Of a stretch of DNA of 64,000 nucleotides, positions 43,218 through 51,873 are shown in pieces (positions within the stretch are counted from its first letter, which is position 1; each line of letters opens with the position of its first letter). Made by a program: the position numbers and the translations under genes. The DNA is from Comamonadaceae bacterium (lineage in GTDB: Bacteria; Pseudomonadota; Gammaproteobacteria; Burkholderiales; Burkholderiaceae_C), in contig CANJPU010000020.1 of the NCBI GenBank assembly GCA_947476285.1, positions 1 to 64,000 on the forward strand, read 5' to 3'. The notes under the pieces were generated by a model. That model was not told the origin of the DNA and did no database searches. It worked only from the letters and a program-made list of their open reading frames with translations.

Positions 43218-44330
43218 ATGACACAGAGATTCCAAAAAGTCCGCTTGTCGGCCATGCTCGCCGCCACCTTGGCGATCTGCATGCAGTTGCCCGCGCGAGC
43301 ACAGGAGGTGCTTGCGCGAGGGCTGGATCATCCATGGGCAGTGGCTTTTCTGCCGCAAGGGCAGTTTCTCGTGACAGAGCGGCCGGGCCGAATGCGGGTA
43401 GTGGCCACCGATGGAAAGCTTGGCGCGCCACTGGCAGGGCTGCCACAAGTCGCCGCGCAAGGGCAGGGCGGTTTGCTCGATGTGGTGCTCGACTCGGCTT
43501 TCGCGGCCAATCGACGCATCTACTTTTGTTTCTCCGAGCCGGGCAGTGCGGGCACCAACAGCACAGCGCTGGCCCGGGCCCGGCTGTCCAGTGATTCATC
43601 CAGGCTGGAAGATGTCAAGGTGATCTTCAGTCAGAAACCCAAGGCCAGCGGCGGCCTGCACTTTGGCTGCCGTATCGTGGAGGCGGCCGACGGCACGCTG
43701 TTCCTTACCGTGGGTGAGCGTTATCACCGCATGAATGAAGCGCAGAAGCTGGACAACCACCTGGGCAAAGTGCTGCGCCTGACCAAGGACGGAGCCCCGG
43801 CCCCGGGCAATCCCTTCATCGGCCAGGCCGGCGCCATGTCCGAGATCTGGAGCTACGGCCATCGCAACCCACAGGGAGCGACACTCGCCCCCGACGGCAG
43901 GTTCTGGATGCATGAGCATGGCCCCCAAGGAGGTGATGAGATCAACATCCCGCTGGCCGGGCGAAACTATGGCTGGCCTGTCATCACCCATGGCGAACAA
44001 TATGGCGGCGGGCCGATTGGCGATGGCATCACGGCCAAGGCCGGTATGGAGCAGCCGCTCCACTATTGGGTGCCATCCATCGCGCCGTCGGGCATGGCCT
44101 TCCTGACCAGCGATCGCTACGGCAGTTCTTTCAAAGGCAATCTGTTCGTGGGCTCGCTCAAGTTTGGCTACCTGGCGAGACTGGAGCTTGAGGGTGGCAA
44201 GGTCGTGCGCGAACACAAGATGCTCGCAGGTGTTGGCCGCGTCAGGGATGTGCGCCAGGGGCCTGACGGTCTGATCTATCTTTTGACCGACAGCGCACAG
44301 GGCGTCTTGCTGCGGCTAGTGCCGCCCTGA
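43218..44330 (+). CDS. PQQ-dependent soluble aldose sugar dehydrogenase
   Basis: A 370-residue periplasmic beta-propeller enzyme of the YliI/Asd group, which oxidises aldose sugars with PQQ and calcium. The N-terminus is a signal peptide (AMLAATLAICMQLPARAQ). The mature chain has LDHPWAVAFLPQGQFLVTER, the catalytic-histidine region LHFGCRIVEAADGTLFLTVG, GHRNPQGATLAPDG, and WMHEHGPQGGDEINIP. The start at 43218 follows AAGGAG; the open frame upstream lies antisense to the NlpC gene. No PQQ synthesis genes are in the window. Confidence 0.93.
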   Translation: MTQRFQKVRLSAMLAATLAICMQLPARAQEVLARGLDHPWAVAFLPQGQFLVTERPGRMRVVATDGKLGAPLAGLPQVAAQGQGGLLDVVLDSAFAANRRIYFCFSEPGSAGTNSTALARARLSSDSSRLEDVKVIFSQKPKASGGLHFGCRIVEAADGTLFLTVGERYHRMNEAQKLDNHLGKVLRLTKDGAPAPGNPFIGQAGAMSEIWSYGHRNPQGATLAPDGRFWMHEHGPQGGDEINIPLAGRNYGWPVITHGEQYGGGPIGDGITAKAGMEQPLHYWVPSIAPSGMAFLTSDRYGSSFKGNLFVGSLKFGYLARLELEGGKVVREHKMLAGVGRVRDVRQGPDGLIYLLTDSAQGVLLRLVPP

Positions 44331-44332
44331 AG

Positions 44333-44980
44333 TCAGGGCTTGACCAGGCCCTTGCGCACGGCGTAGAGCGTCAGGCTGGCGACGTCGTTGATGTGCAGCC
44401 GCTCCATGATGCGTCCGCGATGTACATCCACCGTTTTTGGAGAGAGTCCGAGCTCGTAGGCGATTTCTTTGGCTGCTCGGCCTTGGGCAATGAGGGTGAG
44501 GATTTCAACCTGACGCTCGGTCAGCTCGTCATTGACCGTCGGCTCGGACGGCTGCAGCAGGCGCTGAGCGATGGCGGGGCTGAAATAACTGCCAGTGGCC
44601 ATGACACTTCGCAGGGCTTGCTCCAGCTCGTAAGGTGGCGAGTCCTTCATCAGGTAGCCACAGGCCCCGCTGGCCACCGCACGCTTGACGAAGTCAACGG
44701 TGTCGTACATGGACAGCACCAGCAGGTGCACCTGCGGATGCTTGCTGTGGATCTCGGAGATGGCGGAGATGCCATCCATGAGGGGCATGGAAATGTCGGT
44801 CAGGACCACATCAGGCAAAAGGGCGTCCACCAGCGTGATCAGCTCTTTGCCATTGCGCGCTTCTGCGATGACTTGCGCGCCTTTGATCATTGAGATCAAG
44901 GCTTTGATGCCCGAGCGCACCAGATCGTGGTCATCGGCAAGAATGACGCGCACCGGTTTGTCTGTGACAGAACTCATCAT
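44333..44980 (-). CDS. NarL/FixJ-family response regulator
   Basis: A 215-residue regulator with a receiver domain (residues 9-125: VILADDHDLVRSGIKALI, phospho-aspartate in DVVLTDISMPLMDG, LSMYDTVDFVKRAV) and a C-terminal LuxR helix-turn-helix (LTERQVEILTLIAQGRAAKE, LSPKTVDVHRGRIMERL). Its partner should be the HisKA_3-type kinase encoded just upstream, which is frameshifted in this sequence, so this regulator may lack its own kinase. It converges on the sugar dehydrogenase gene. Confidence 0.95.
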   Translation of the reverse strand: MMSSVTDKPVRVILADDHDLVRSGIKALISMIKGAQVIAEARNGKELITLVDALLPDVVLTDISMPLMDGISAISEIHSKHPQVHLLVLSMYDTVDFVKRAVASGACGYLMKDSPPYELEQALRSVMATGSYFSPAIAQRLLQPSEPTVNDELTERQVEILTLIAQGRAAKEIAYELGLSPKTVDVHRGRIMERLHINDVASLTLYAVRKGLVKP

Positions 44981-46128
44981 CTTCTATGACATCCCTGGGT
45001 GATTGGCGAGAGTATTGGAGACAGGTTTAAAGGATTGCACGGATGGCCACCCCCTGCCCGGGTCGGGTTCGAATGTACAGTTTGCCGCCGGCCAGTTCGG
45101 TGCGCTCGATCATCCCGTACAGCCCCAGATTGTGCTCGCCTGGCTGGCCGTCCAGCAGGCCGGACCAGCAGGCCGGACTTGTCAAAGCCTACGCCGTCGT
45201 CCACCATGAGAACACCGATGCGTCCTTCAGGCAGAAAGCGCAGCCGCAATTCAATGCGGCTAGCATGCGCATGGCGCACGATGTTGGTCAGGGCCTCCTG
45301 CACCAGCCGCAGCGCGACCGAGGCGGTTTCACCTGGAACAGCCGGCTCTGCCCCGCGCGAGACCACGCGACAGGCCAATCCGGCCGGCTCGGCGATGCGC
45401 TGCACCGCTGACTTCGCCGCGGCCACAAGGCCCAGCAAATCCAACTGTGCAGGGCGCAAGGCAAAAGAGAGCGTCTTTAGCTGCGCGACCGCGTCTTGCG
45501 CCATTTCCATCGCAGTCTCGGTGTGCGCGCGCGCGTTGGCGGGGTCGTCAGTGCGCTGCGCTGCGTGCAGGTGGATCACCATGCCGGTGAGGCCTTGCCC
45601 GAGTTGGTCGTGTAGTTCCCGGGAGATGCGACTGCGCTCGCGCTCCTGGGCCACCACCAGCCGGGCGGATAGGGTCTTGAGCCGCCGATAGGCATCCTGC
45701 AGTTCGCGGCCCAGGCGTTCCTGTTCCAGAGCGCGCTGGCGCTCGGCCATCACTCGCTCGATGATTTGGGGCATGGTGCCCAGTTTGTCCTTGGCGACAT
45801 AGTCCTTGGCGCCGCAACGAAGCACATGCACGGCCGCCTCCTCGCCAATGGCGCGTGTGACAACCACCAGGGGCGTGCTGCAACGCCGTGCCACCAGGAT
45901 TTGCAGCGCGGCATAGGGTGAAAAGCGGGGCAGGTTGAAATCGCACAGGATGGCGTCGTAGTCTTGGCCAAGCGCATTGGCGAAGCCGGTGGCGTCATCC
46001 ACCCTGTCTAGTTCGTAGCGGTGTCTGGCATCTGCGCGATCCAGTGCCAAGCCGATGAGCTCGAAGTCATCCGGATTGTCCTCCACGCACAACAGCCTGA
46101 TCTTTGCAGGTTCAGCGGTCGCAGTCAT
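44977..46128 (-). pseudogene. Receiver-HisKA_3 hybrid histidine kinase, frameshifted by a 13-bp duplication
   Basis: The frame from ATG 46128 encodes a receiver domain (RLLCVEDNPDDFELIGLALD, phospho-aspartate in AILCDFNLPRF), a helical linker, a HisKA_3 dimerisation domain (RISRELHDQLGQGLTGM) and the start of an ATPase domain (LVQEALTNIVRHAHAS, then VDDGVGFDKSGLL). It then reads into unrelated Arg/Pro-rich sequence to a stop at 44977. A 13-bp tandem duplication at 45152-45177 explains this. With one copy removed, the frame continues as LDGQPGEHNLGLYGMIERTE and LAGGKLYIRTRPGQGVAIRA to a stop at 45027, giving a complete 362-residue kinase. It may be a null allele, a reversible variant or a sequencing error. 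It is divergent from the second kinase (46331). Confidence 0.85.
45152..45177. repeat. 13-bp perfect tandem duplication (CCAGCAGGCCGGA x2)
   Basis: Two adjacent perfect copies of a 13-bp unit within the ATPase domain of the kinase gene. Thirteen is not a multiple of three, so the extra copy shifts the frame. The unit has the size and perfection of a slipped-strand event, which can revert by losing one copy. Confidence 0.9.
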
Positions 46129-46215
46129 TATTTCTTTTGCTTTTGGCGCGAGTTTAACCCTTGATGCGAGGTGAAAAGAATGCGTTGTGTGCGCCCGCCA
46201 CGCTTGCTTTCCCGC

Positions 46216-46243
46216 TTGACATCCACCGCGTTCTGGGCACACT
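46216..46243 (+). promoter_or_regulatory. Possible promoter for the HAMP/PAS kinase gene
   Basis: A perfect TTGACA (46216-46221) is followed at 16 bp by CACACT (46238-46243), which matches the -10 consensus at only three bases. It lies about 90 bp ahead of the kinase start in the gap between two divergent kinase genes. The -35 is strong and the -10 weak, so an activator may be needed. Confidence 0.3.
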
Positions 46244-46330
46244 CATATCGAGATCTCACGCTGGCCTTGCAGCTTGCGCGGGGTCGGCGCCGGAAGTCCA
46301 AAGGACCCGGCCACAGGGAGGAAAAATAAT

Positions 46331-48637
46331 TTGAAGCTGAAACAGCAGTTCGGCCTGCGCGCGGCTTTGGCTTGCCTGGTGCTCATTGCGATCGCGCCGG
46401 CCTTTGGCGTGGTGGTGCAAGCCTCGTTGGCCGAGCAGCAGGGCCGGATCGAGGGTGCGCTGGCAGGCCTGCGCGCGGTGGTGGATCTGAGCACCGTGCA
46501 ACCCGAGCGGCTCCGCGCTGCCGGCTTGACCGACGCCGATCTTCGCAAGCTCAAGTTGCCGGCCGAAGTCTCTCTGATGGTGATCGATTCCCGTGCAAAG
46601 GTGCGGGCCACTGCAGGGCCGCACGTCGCACCAGCGGGCAGTGACTTGCCTGCCGGTTTCCTGCGCGACGCCATCTCGGCAGGTGTGCCAGTGTCGCTCA
46701 ACGCGCCAGGCCTTGACAGGCAGAACACCTTATTCGCAATTCAGCCCTTTGGCCCATCCGGTGAGCAACAGTTGTTCATGGCCGGCAGCATTGCCAGTGC
46801 CGACGTGCTGGCCCCTTCTGCACGCAGTCTGTACATGCAATTGCTGGCCTTGGGCTTCATCACATTGCTCGGAGCGGTGGCCGCCTGGATAGTTGGCGAC
46901 CGGGTCGTGGTGCGTCCCGTTGAGCGGCTGCTGCGACGCATCGAGGCGCTTGGCCGCGAGCAACTCGAAATTGACGCGACGCAGAAGCAGACGGGGCCGC
47001 TGGAGCTGCGCGAGCTCGATCGGCGTTTTCTTGAAATGGCCAAGGGTTTGTCGGATCGATCAGCGCAGCGCGACCGCGCCTTGGCAGAGATGGCGGCGCA
47101 AAAGAGTCTGCTCGAATCGATACTGGAGAGCATGGCTGAGGGCGTTCTGGTGCTCGATCGCAGCGGCCACCACATCCACTCCAACCGCGCGGCGCACCGC
47201 ATCATGCCCGGCGCCACCGACCTCAATCTGAATCACGATCCGATGCATGTGTCGGCGGATCAATGGGGCTTGTTCCATCCGGATGGGCTCACGCCGCTGC
47301 AGCCCGAAGAGCGCCCCTCCACCAGAGCCTTCAATGGCGAAAACCTGGAGAATTTTCGCTACATCATCCGCGGCACGCTGTCGGGCGGCGCTGAGAAAGT
47401 TCTGCAAGCCCACACTCGCAGCCTGCTCACACCACAAGCTGAGCGCTACGGCGCGGTGCTGGTGTTTGCCGACATCACGGCGGCGTACCGGGCGGAACAG
47501 GCACTGCGCGACAGCGAACAGCGCTACCGCGCCTTGTTCAAATCCAACCCTCATCCAATGTGGGTGTATGACCTGGACACTCTGGAATTTCTGACCGTCA
47601 ACGATGCGGCAGTGGCGCACTACGGCTACACACGCGAAGAGTTTATCGGCATGACCGTGACCCAGATTCGACCCGAGGAGGATGTGTCGCCCTTGGTCGA
47701 GGCGATAGGCCGCAACCTGGAGAGGCATTCGCCCGAAATGAGGCGACACACGAACAAGAGCGGCCAGGTGATCTGGGTAGAGACCTCTGGGCACAGCCTG
47801 ACCTACGCAGGCCGGCGCGCCCGGATGGTGCTGGCCTTGGACATCACCGAGCGCCGGCAGGCCAAGCAGGCGCTGGAGCATTTGAACGAAACGCTGGAGC
47901 GGCGCGTCACCGAGCGCACCCACGAACTGGCGCTGGCCAATCGCGAACTGGAGTCCTTTGCCTATTCGGTCTCGCACGATCTGCGCGCGCCGCTGCAGGC
48001 GATCGACGGCTTCGGGCAGGCGCTGCTGTCGCGCCATGCTCAGCAGTTGGATCTGCGCGGACGCCACTACCTGGAGCGCATCCGTGACAACACCCGCAAG
48101 ATGGGCGAGCTGATCGACGATTTGCTGCTGCTTGCGCGTGTCACCCGCTCTGAGATCAAGAGCGAACGCGTCAACCTGGCCAGTGTGTCGGCGCAGATTG
48201 TGGAGCGCCTGCAGCAGTTGGAGCCCAAGCGCGAGGTCAAGGTGCACATCGATAGCGACATGACCTGTGCGGGCGATCCGCGGCTTCTCGCCATTGCGCT
48301 GGAGAACTTGATTGAGAACGCCTGGAAGTTCACCTCGCGCACTGCCGCGCCCTGCATCCGGATCGGCCGCAGGCCAGGGACGGGTGAGCAGGCCGATGGG
48401 GTCTACGTGTCCGACAACGGTGCCGGTTTCGACATGGCGTATTCCGACAAGCTGTTCCAGGAGTTTCAGCGGCTGCACACCACAAGCGAATTCGAGGGCA
48501 CCGGCATTGGATTGGCCACAGTGCACCGGATCGTTTCGCGTCATGGCGGCAAGGTCTGGGCGCAGGGCGTACCGGGGCGGGGCGCCACTTTCCATTTCAC
48601 ACTCGGTGCCAATGCGACTCAGGAATCGCCACCATAA
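46331..48637 (+). CDS. Membrane histidine kinase with HAMP and PAS domains
   Basis: A 768-residue sensor kinase from the TTG at 46331, chosen because GGGAGG lies 9 bp upstream and the next residues lead directly into a membrane helix (LRAALACLVLIAIAPAFGVV). A periplasmic region of about 140 residues follows, then a second helix (LLALGFITLLGAVAAWIVG) and HAMP. Next come two PAS-like domains (the second SEQRYRALFKSNPHPMWVYD), a HisKA domain with SYSVSHDLRAP-type core (AYSVSHDLRAPLQAIDGF) and an ATPase domain (ENLIENAWKF, SDNGAGFDMAYSDKLF, GTGIGLATVHRIVSRHGG). No receiver or regulator gene accompanies it; the neighbouring regulator at 44333 could be an additional partner. Confidence 0.9.
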   Translation: MKLKQQFGLRAALACLVLIAIAPAFGVVVQASLAEQQGRIEGALAGLRAVVDLSTVQPERLRAAGLTDADLRKLKLPAEVSLMVIDSRAKVRATAGPHVAPAGSDLPAGFLRDAISAGVPVSLNAPGLDRQNTLFAIQPFGPSGEQQLFMAGSIASADVLAPSARSLYMQLLALGFITLLGAVAAWIVGDRVVVRPVERLLRRIEALGREQLEIDATQKQTGPLELRELDRRFLEMAKGLSDRSAQRDRALAEMAAQKSLLESILESMAEGVLVLDRSGHHIHSNRAAHRIMPGATDLNLNHDPMHVSADQWGLFHPDGLTPLQPEERPSTRAFNGENLENFRYIIRGTLSGGAEKVLQAHTRSLLTPQAERYGAVLVFADITAAYRAEQALRDSEQRYRALFKSNPHPMWVYDLDTLEFLTVNDAAVAHYGYTREEFIGMTVTQIRPEEDVSPLVEAIGRNLERHSPEMRRHTNKSGQVIWVETSGHSLTYAGRRARMVLALDITERRQAKQALEHLNETLERRVTERTHELALANRELESFAYSVSHDLRAPLQAIDGFGQALLSRHAQQLDLRGRHYLERIRDNTRKMGELIDDLLLLARVTRSEIKSERVNLASVSAQIVERLQQLEPKREVKVHIDSDMTCAGDPRLLAIALENLIENAWKFTSRTAAPCIRIGRRPGTGEQADGVYVSDNGAGFDMAYSDKLFQEFQRLHTTSEFEGTGIGLATVHRIVSRHGGKVWAQGVPGRGATFHFTLGANATQESPP

Positions 48638-48668
48638 TGTGGCACAAGCCCGCAACAAACGAATCTCC

Positions 48669-49268
48669 ATGCTCCTCGACGTCAACGAATCCCAACTGGT
48701 TCTGATCGATTTTCAGCAGCGGCTGATGCCTGTCATACACGACCAGGCATCGGTGCTGGCCAACGGCGTGCGGCTCGCCCGCATCGCGCGCCTGATGCAG
48801 GTGCCCGCGCTTGCCACCGAACAAAACCCCGAGCGTCTGGGCCCGACCGAGCCGGCGCTGCACGAGGTGTGCCGCAAGACACTGCCCAAAATGCATTTCA
48901 GCGCCTGTGCCGACGGCCTCGTGCAGTTGCTCAGGCCTCAGGCCAGCGCGCCTGCCAGAGGCAATGCCCGCAGCCTGCCAAAACATTTGCAGCAGGCCGC
49001 GGCGCCCGAGCGCGGCAGCATCGTACTGGCCGGCTGCGAAGCCCATGTCTGTGTGCTGCAAACGGCTCTGGAGCTGCTGGACGAGGAATTCGAAGTCTGG
49101 GTCGTCACCGACGCCTGCGGTTCACGCACCGAGCGCAACCGTGACGCCGCGTTTGACCGACTGGCCGGGGCCGGCGTCGAGCTGGTCACCACCGAGATGG
49201 TCGCCTTCGAATGGCTGCGCGGCGCGCAGCACCCCTTGTTCAAGGACGTGTTGACGCTGATCAAATAG
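48669..49268 (+). CDS. Isochorismatase-family cysteine hydrolase
   Basis: A 199-residue hydrolase of the isochorismatase/nicotinamidase fold. The catalytic triad candidates are the aspartate in LVLIDFQQRLMP, the lysine in CRKTLPKMHFSA, and the cysteine in GCEAHVCVLQTALEL. The substrate is unknown; family members hydrolyse amides, enol ethers or isochorismate. The ATG at 48669 lies 31 bp after the kinase stop, so the two may be co-transcribed. The open frame further upstream is a shadow of the kinase gene. Confidence 0.9.
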   Translation: MLLDVNESQLVLIDFQQRLMPVIHDQASVLANGVRLARIARLMQVPALATEQNPERLGPTEPALHEVCRKTLPKMHFSACADGLVQLLRPQASAPARGNARSLPKHLQQAAAPERGSIVLAGCEAHVCVLQTALELLDEEFEVWVVTDACGSRTERNRDAAFDRLAGAGVELVTTEMVAFEWLRGAQHPLFKDVLTLIK

Positions 49269-49349
49269 CAGCGTCTGGGCGGATGGTGGCCGTCAGCTTC
49301 AGGCAAGCCCAACAGTCACAATGGGCCGCTTGGAGCATGCCAAGGAGAC

Positions 49350-51245
49350 ATGATGAGCAGCTATGCGGATTTTTATCGTCGTTCCATTCACGAGCGTGAC
49401 GCTTTCTGGGCAGAGCAGGCCAAGCTGATCGAGTGGCAGCGCCAGCCCGACACGATTTGCGACAACACCCTGCCGCCCTTCACCCGCTGGTTCACCGGGG
49501 GCACGACCAACCTGTGCCACAACGCAGTGGATCGCCACCTGTTGGATAGGCCCGATCAGCCGGCCCTGATCTATGTTTCCACCGAAACCGGCGAAGAGAC
49601 AATCTACAGTTTCCGGCAGTTGCACGATCAAGTGCAGCGTGCCGCCTCGGTGCTGCTGTCCCTGGGTGTGCAAAAAGGCGACCGAGTCCTGATCTACATG
49701 CCGATGATCGCGCAGGCGGCCTTTGCCATGCTGGCCTGCGCGCGCATTGGCGCTATTCACAGTGTGGTGTTTGGCGGCTTTGCGTCGGTGTCACTGGCTT
49801 CGCGCATCGAGGACGCCACGCCCCGCGTGATCATCAGCGCCGACGCAGGCTCGCGCGGCGGCAAGGTCGTGGCCTACAAGCCGCTGCTGGACGAAGCCAT
49901 CCGATTGTCCAGCCATAAGCCCGAGTCGGTGTTGATGATGGACCGTGGTCTGGCGCCGATGGAACTTGTTGCGGGCCGTGACCACGACTGGGCGCAGCTC
50001 ACACAGCAGCACAGTGGAATTGCAGTGCCATGTGAATGGCTGCAATCGACCGACATCAGCTACACCATCTACACCAGCGGCACGACCGGCAGGCCCAAGG
50101 GCGTGCAGCGCGATGTCGGCGGCTACGCCGTGGCACTGGCTGCCAGCATGAAGCACATCTTCATGGGCGAGCCGGGCGAGACTTACTTTTCCACCAGCGA
50201 CATCGGCTGGGTGGTGGGCCACAGCTACATAATTTATGGGCCGCTGCTCGCGGGCATGGCCACCATCATGTACGAGGGCCTGCCCATCCGGCCCGACGCT
50301 GGCATCTGGTGGAGCCTGGTTGAAAAATACAAAGTCACAGGGATGTTCAGCGCACCCACGGCGGTTCGCGTGCTCAGAAAGCAAGACCCGGCCTTCCTCA
50401 AGAAATACGATTTGTCCAGTCTCAAGGCCTTGTTCTTGGCAGGCGAGCCGCTGGACGAGCCCACCGCGCGTTGGATCAGCGACAGCCTGGGCGTGCCCAT
50501 CATCGACAACTACTGGCAGACCGAAAGCGGTTGGCCCATCCTGACCATTGCCAATGGCATGGAGAAAACGCCCAGCAAGTTTGGCAGCCCTGGCGTGCCC
50601 ATGTACGGCTACGACGTCAAGCTGGTGCATGAGAGCACCGGCGAGGAACTCACCGGCGCCAATCAGAAGGGCGTGGTGGTCATCGAAGGCCCGACGCCGC
50701 CCGGCTTCATGCAGACTATCTGGGGCGACGATGAGCGCTTCGTCAAGACCTACTGGAAGACAGTGCCCGGCCGCATGGTCTATAGCACCTTCGACTGGGG
50801 CATCAAAGATGCCGACGGCTACTACTTCATCCTGGGCCGCACCGACGATGTGATCAACGTCGCTGGCCACCGGCTTGGCACCCGCGAAATCGAAGAGAGC
50901 ATCTCCAGCCACCCCAATGTGGCTGAGGTGGCGGTGGTGGGCGTGGCCGATCAATTGAAAGGCCAGGTGGCGATGGCGTTTGTGGTGGCCCGCGATGCGT
51001 CATTGCTCACCGATGAGAATGCCCGCATGCGGCTGGAAGGCGACATCATGAAAGTGGTGGACGAGCAACTCGGCGCGGTAGCTCGGCCAGCCCGCGTGCG
51101 CTTCGTCAACATGCTGCCCAAGACCCGCAGCGGCAAACTGCTGCGCCGAGCGATTCAGGCGGTGTGCGAAGGGCGCGACGCTGGGGATCTGACGACCATC
51201 GAGGACCCGTCGGCCTTGCAGCAGATACGCGATCTGATGGTTTAA
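49350..51245 (+). CDS. prpE: Propionyl-CoA synthetase
   Basis: A 631-residue acyl-CoA synthetase of the acetyl/propionyl type. The N-terminal ACAS region (SYADFYRRSIHERDAFWAEQ) and the length match PrpE. The P-loop is YTSGTTGRPKGVQRDVGG, followed by STSDIGWVVGHSYIIYGPL, and the acetylatable C-terminal lysine is in PKTRSGKLLRR. It activates propionate to propionyl-CoA. Propionyl-CoA is a common product of methyl-branched side-chain breakdown, though the catabolic operon is 36 kb away and no prpBCD genes are here. Confidence 0.92.
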   Translation: MMSSYADFYRRSIHERDAFWAEQAKLIEWQRQPDTICDNTLPPFTRWFTGGTTNLCHNAVDRHLLDRPDQPALIYVSTETGEETIYSFRQLHDQVQRAASVLLSLGVQKGDRVLIYMPMIAQAAFAMLACARIGAIHSVVFGGFASVSLASRIEDATPRVIISADAGSRGGKVVAYKPLLDEAIRLSSHKPESVLMMDRGLAPMELVAGRDHDWAQLTQQHSGIAVPCEWLQSTDISYTIYTSGTTGRPKGVQRDVGGYAVALAASMKHIFMGEPGETYFSTSDIGWVVGHSYIIYGPLLAGMATIMYEGLPIRPDAGIWWSLVEKYKVTGMFSAPTAVRVLRKQDPAFLKKYDLSSLKALFLAGEPLDEPTARWISDSLGVPIIDNYWQTESGWPILTIANGMEKTPSKFGSPGVPMYGYDVKLVHESTGEELTGANQKGVVVIEGPTPPGFMQTIWGDDERFVKTYWKTVPGRMVYSTFDWGIKDADGYYFILGRTDDVINVAGHRLGTREIEESISSHPNVAEVAVVGVADQLKGQVAMAFVVARDASLLTDENARMRLEGDIMKVVDEQLGAVARPARVRFVNMLPKTRSGKLLRRAIQAVCEGRDAGDLTTIEDPSALQQIRDLMV

Positions 51246-51273
51246 CCTAGAAACGGCAGTTGAGCGCTTGTTA

Positions 51274-51609
51274 TCACGCCAAAGCAAGTTTCAAGTGCCC
51301 AACTTCTGCTTTGGTTGGGCGCACTTTAATTTCAATGTCGTAGCCCAGTCGCGTTAGGCAGTCCATCAGTTTGCGTTCGGACAGGTTGGTGAAGTCGCCA
51401 CGCATCATGTCAGAGACTTTAGGCTGAGTGATGCCCATCCTTTTGGCTGCCTCTTGTTGAGTCAGGCCACGCTTTTTCATGGCTTTCCTGATCTCGATCA
51501 CCAAGCCAGTTTTGATCTTGAGCTTTTCAGCATCAGCTAGGCCAAGGTCAGCAAACACGTTCGCGGAACCACGGTGCACTTGAACGCCGTCAACAAGTTG
51601 AGTTTTCAC
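51274..51609 (-). CDS. HigA-like XRE-family antitoxin
   Basis: A 111-residue helix-turn-helix protein of the XRE type found as antitoxin to RelE/HigB (Gp49-like) toxins. The helix-turn-helix is RGLTQQEAAKRMGITQPKVS, followed by DMMRGDFTNLSERKLMDCL and a short C-terminal strand. The start is the GTG at 51609: AAAGGAG lies 8 bp upstream (51619-51625), inside the toxin remnant, and the GTG overlaps the remnant's TGA. It would bind its own promoter and normally neutralise the toxin. The toxin gene ahead of it is truncated, so it is probably a solitary antitoxin. Confidence 0.88.
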   Translation of the reverse strand: MKTQLVDGVQVHRGSANVFADLGLADAEKLKIKTGLVIEIRKAMKKRGLTQQEAAKRMGITQPKVSDMMRGDFTNLSERKLMDCLTRLGYDIEIKVRPTKAEVGHLKLALA

Positions 51610-51812
51610 TTCCGAAACTCCTTTACGTACGCTTCGGCAATTTTCAGCCTGGCGTGGATGATGTCCATGTCTTCCTTCGGCGTGGCGATGCCGCGCTTGC
51701 TTTTCTTCTGAAAACAGTGAAGGACAAACACTGCCTCTGCAAACTTGACGGTGTACACGGCACGGTAGGTGCCGCCAACATCGTTTTCCACCACTTCGGC
51801 GATGTCCCATTT
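51606..51812 (-). pseudogene. 5'-truncated RelE/HigB (Gp49-like) toxin remnant
   Basis: The readable frame gives 68 codons ending in VENDVGGTYRAVYTVKFAEA, VFVLHCFQKKSKRGIATPKE and a final helix. This is the C-terminal part of a Gp49-like RelE/HigB toxin, normally about 110 residues. In frame upstream there is a TAG at 51813-51815 and the sequence before it does not resemble the missing N-terminal 40 to 50 residues. A GTG at 51794 could start a 62-residue product, but that would lack the N-terminal helices. The remnant retains the ribosome site of the antitoxin gene. Confidence 0.75.
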
Positions 51813-51873
51813 CTAGTTGAAGGTTGAGTTGGCGGTTGCAAACGCCCTACGCACCAGGCGGTCATTTTCAGGT

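Noticed and set aside
47060-48685. A 541-codon minus-strand frame across the PAS kinase
   Set aside because: The kinase on the plus strand has complete domains; the antisense frame shows none.
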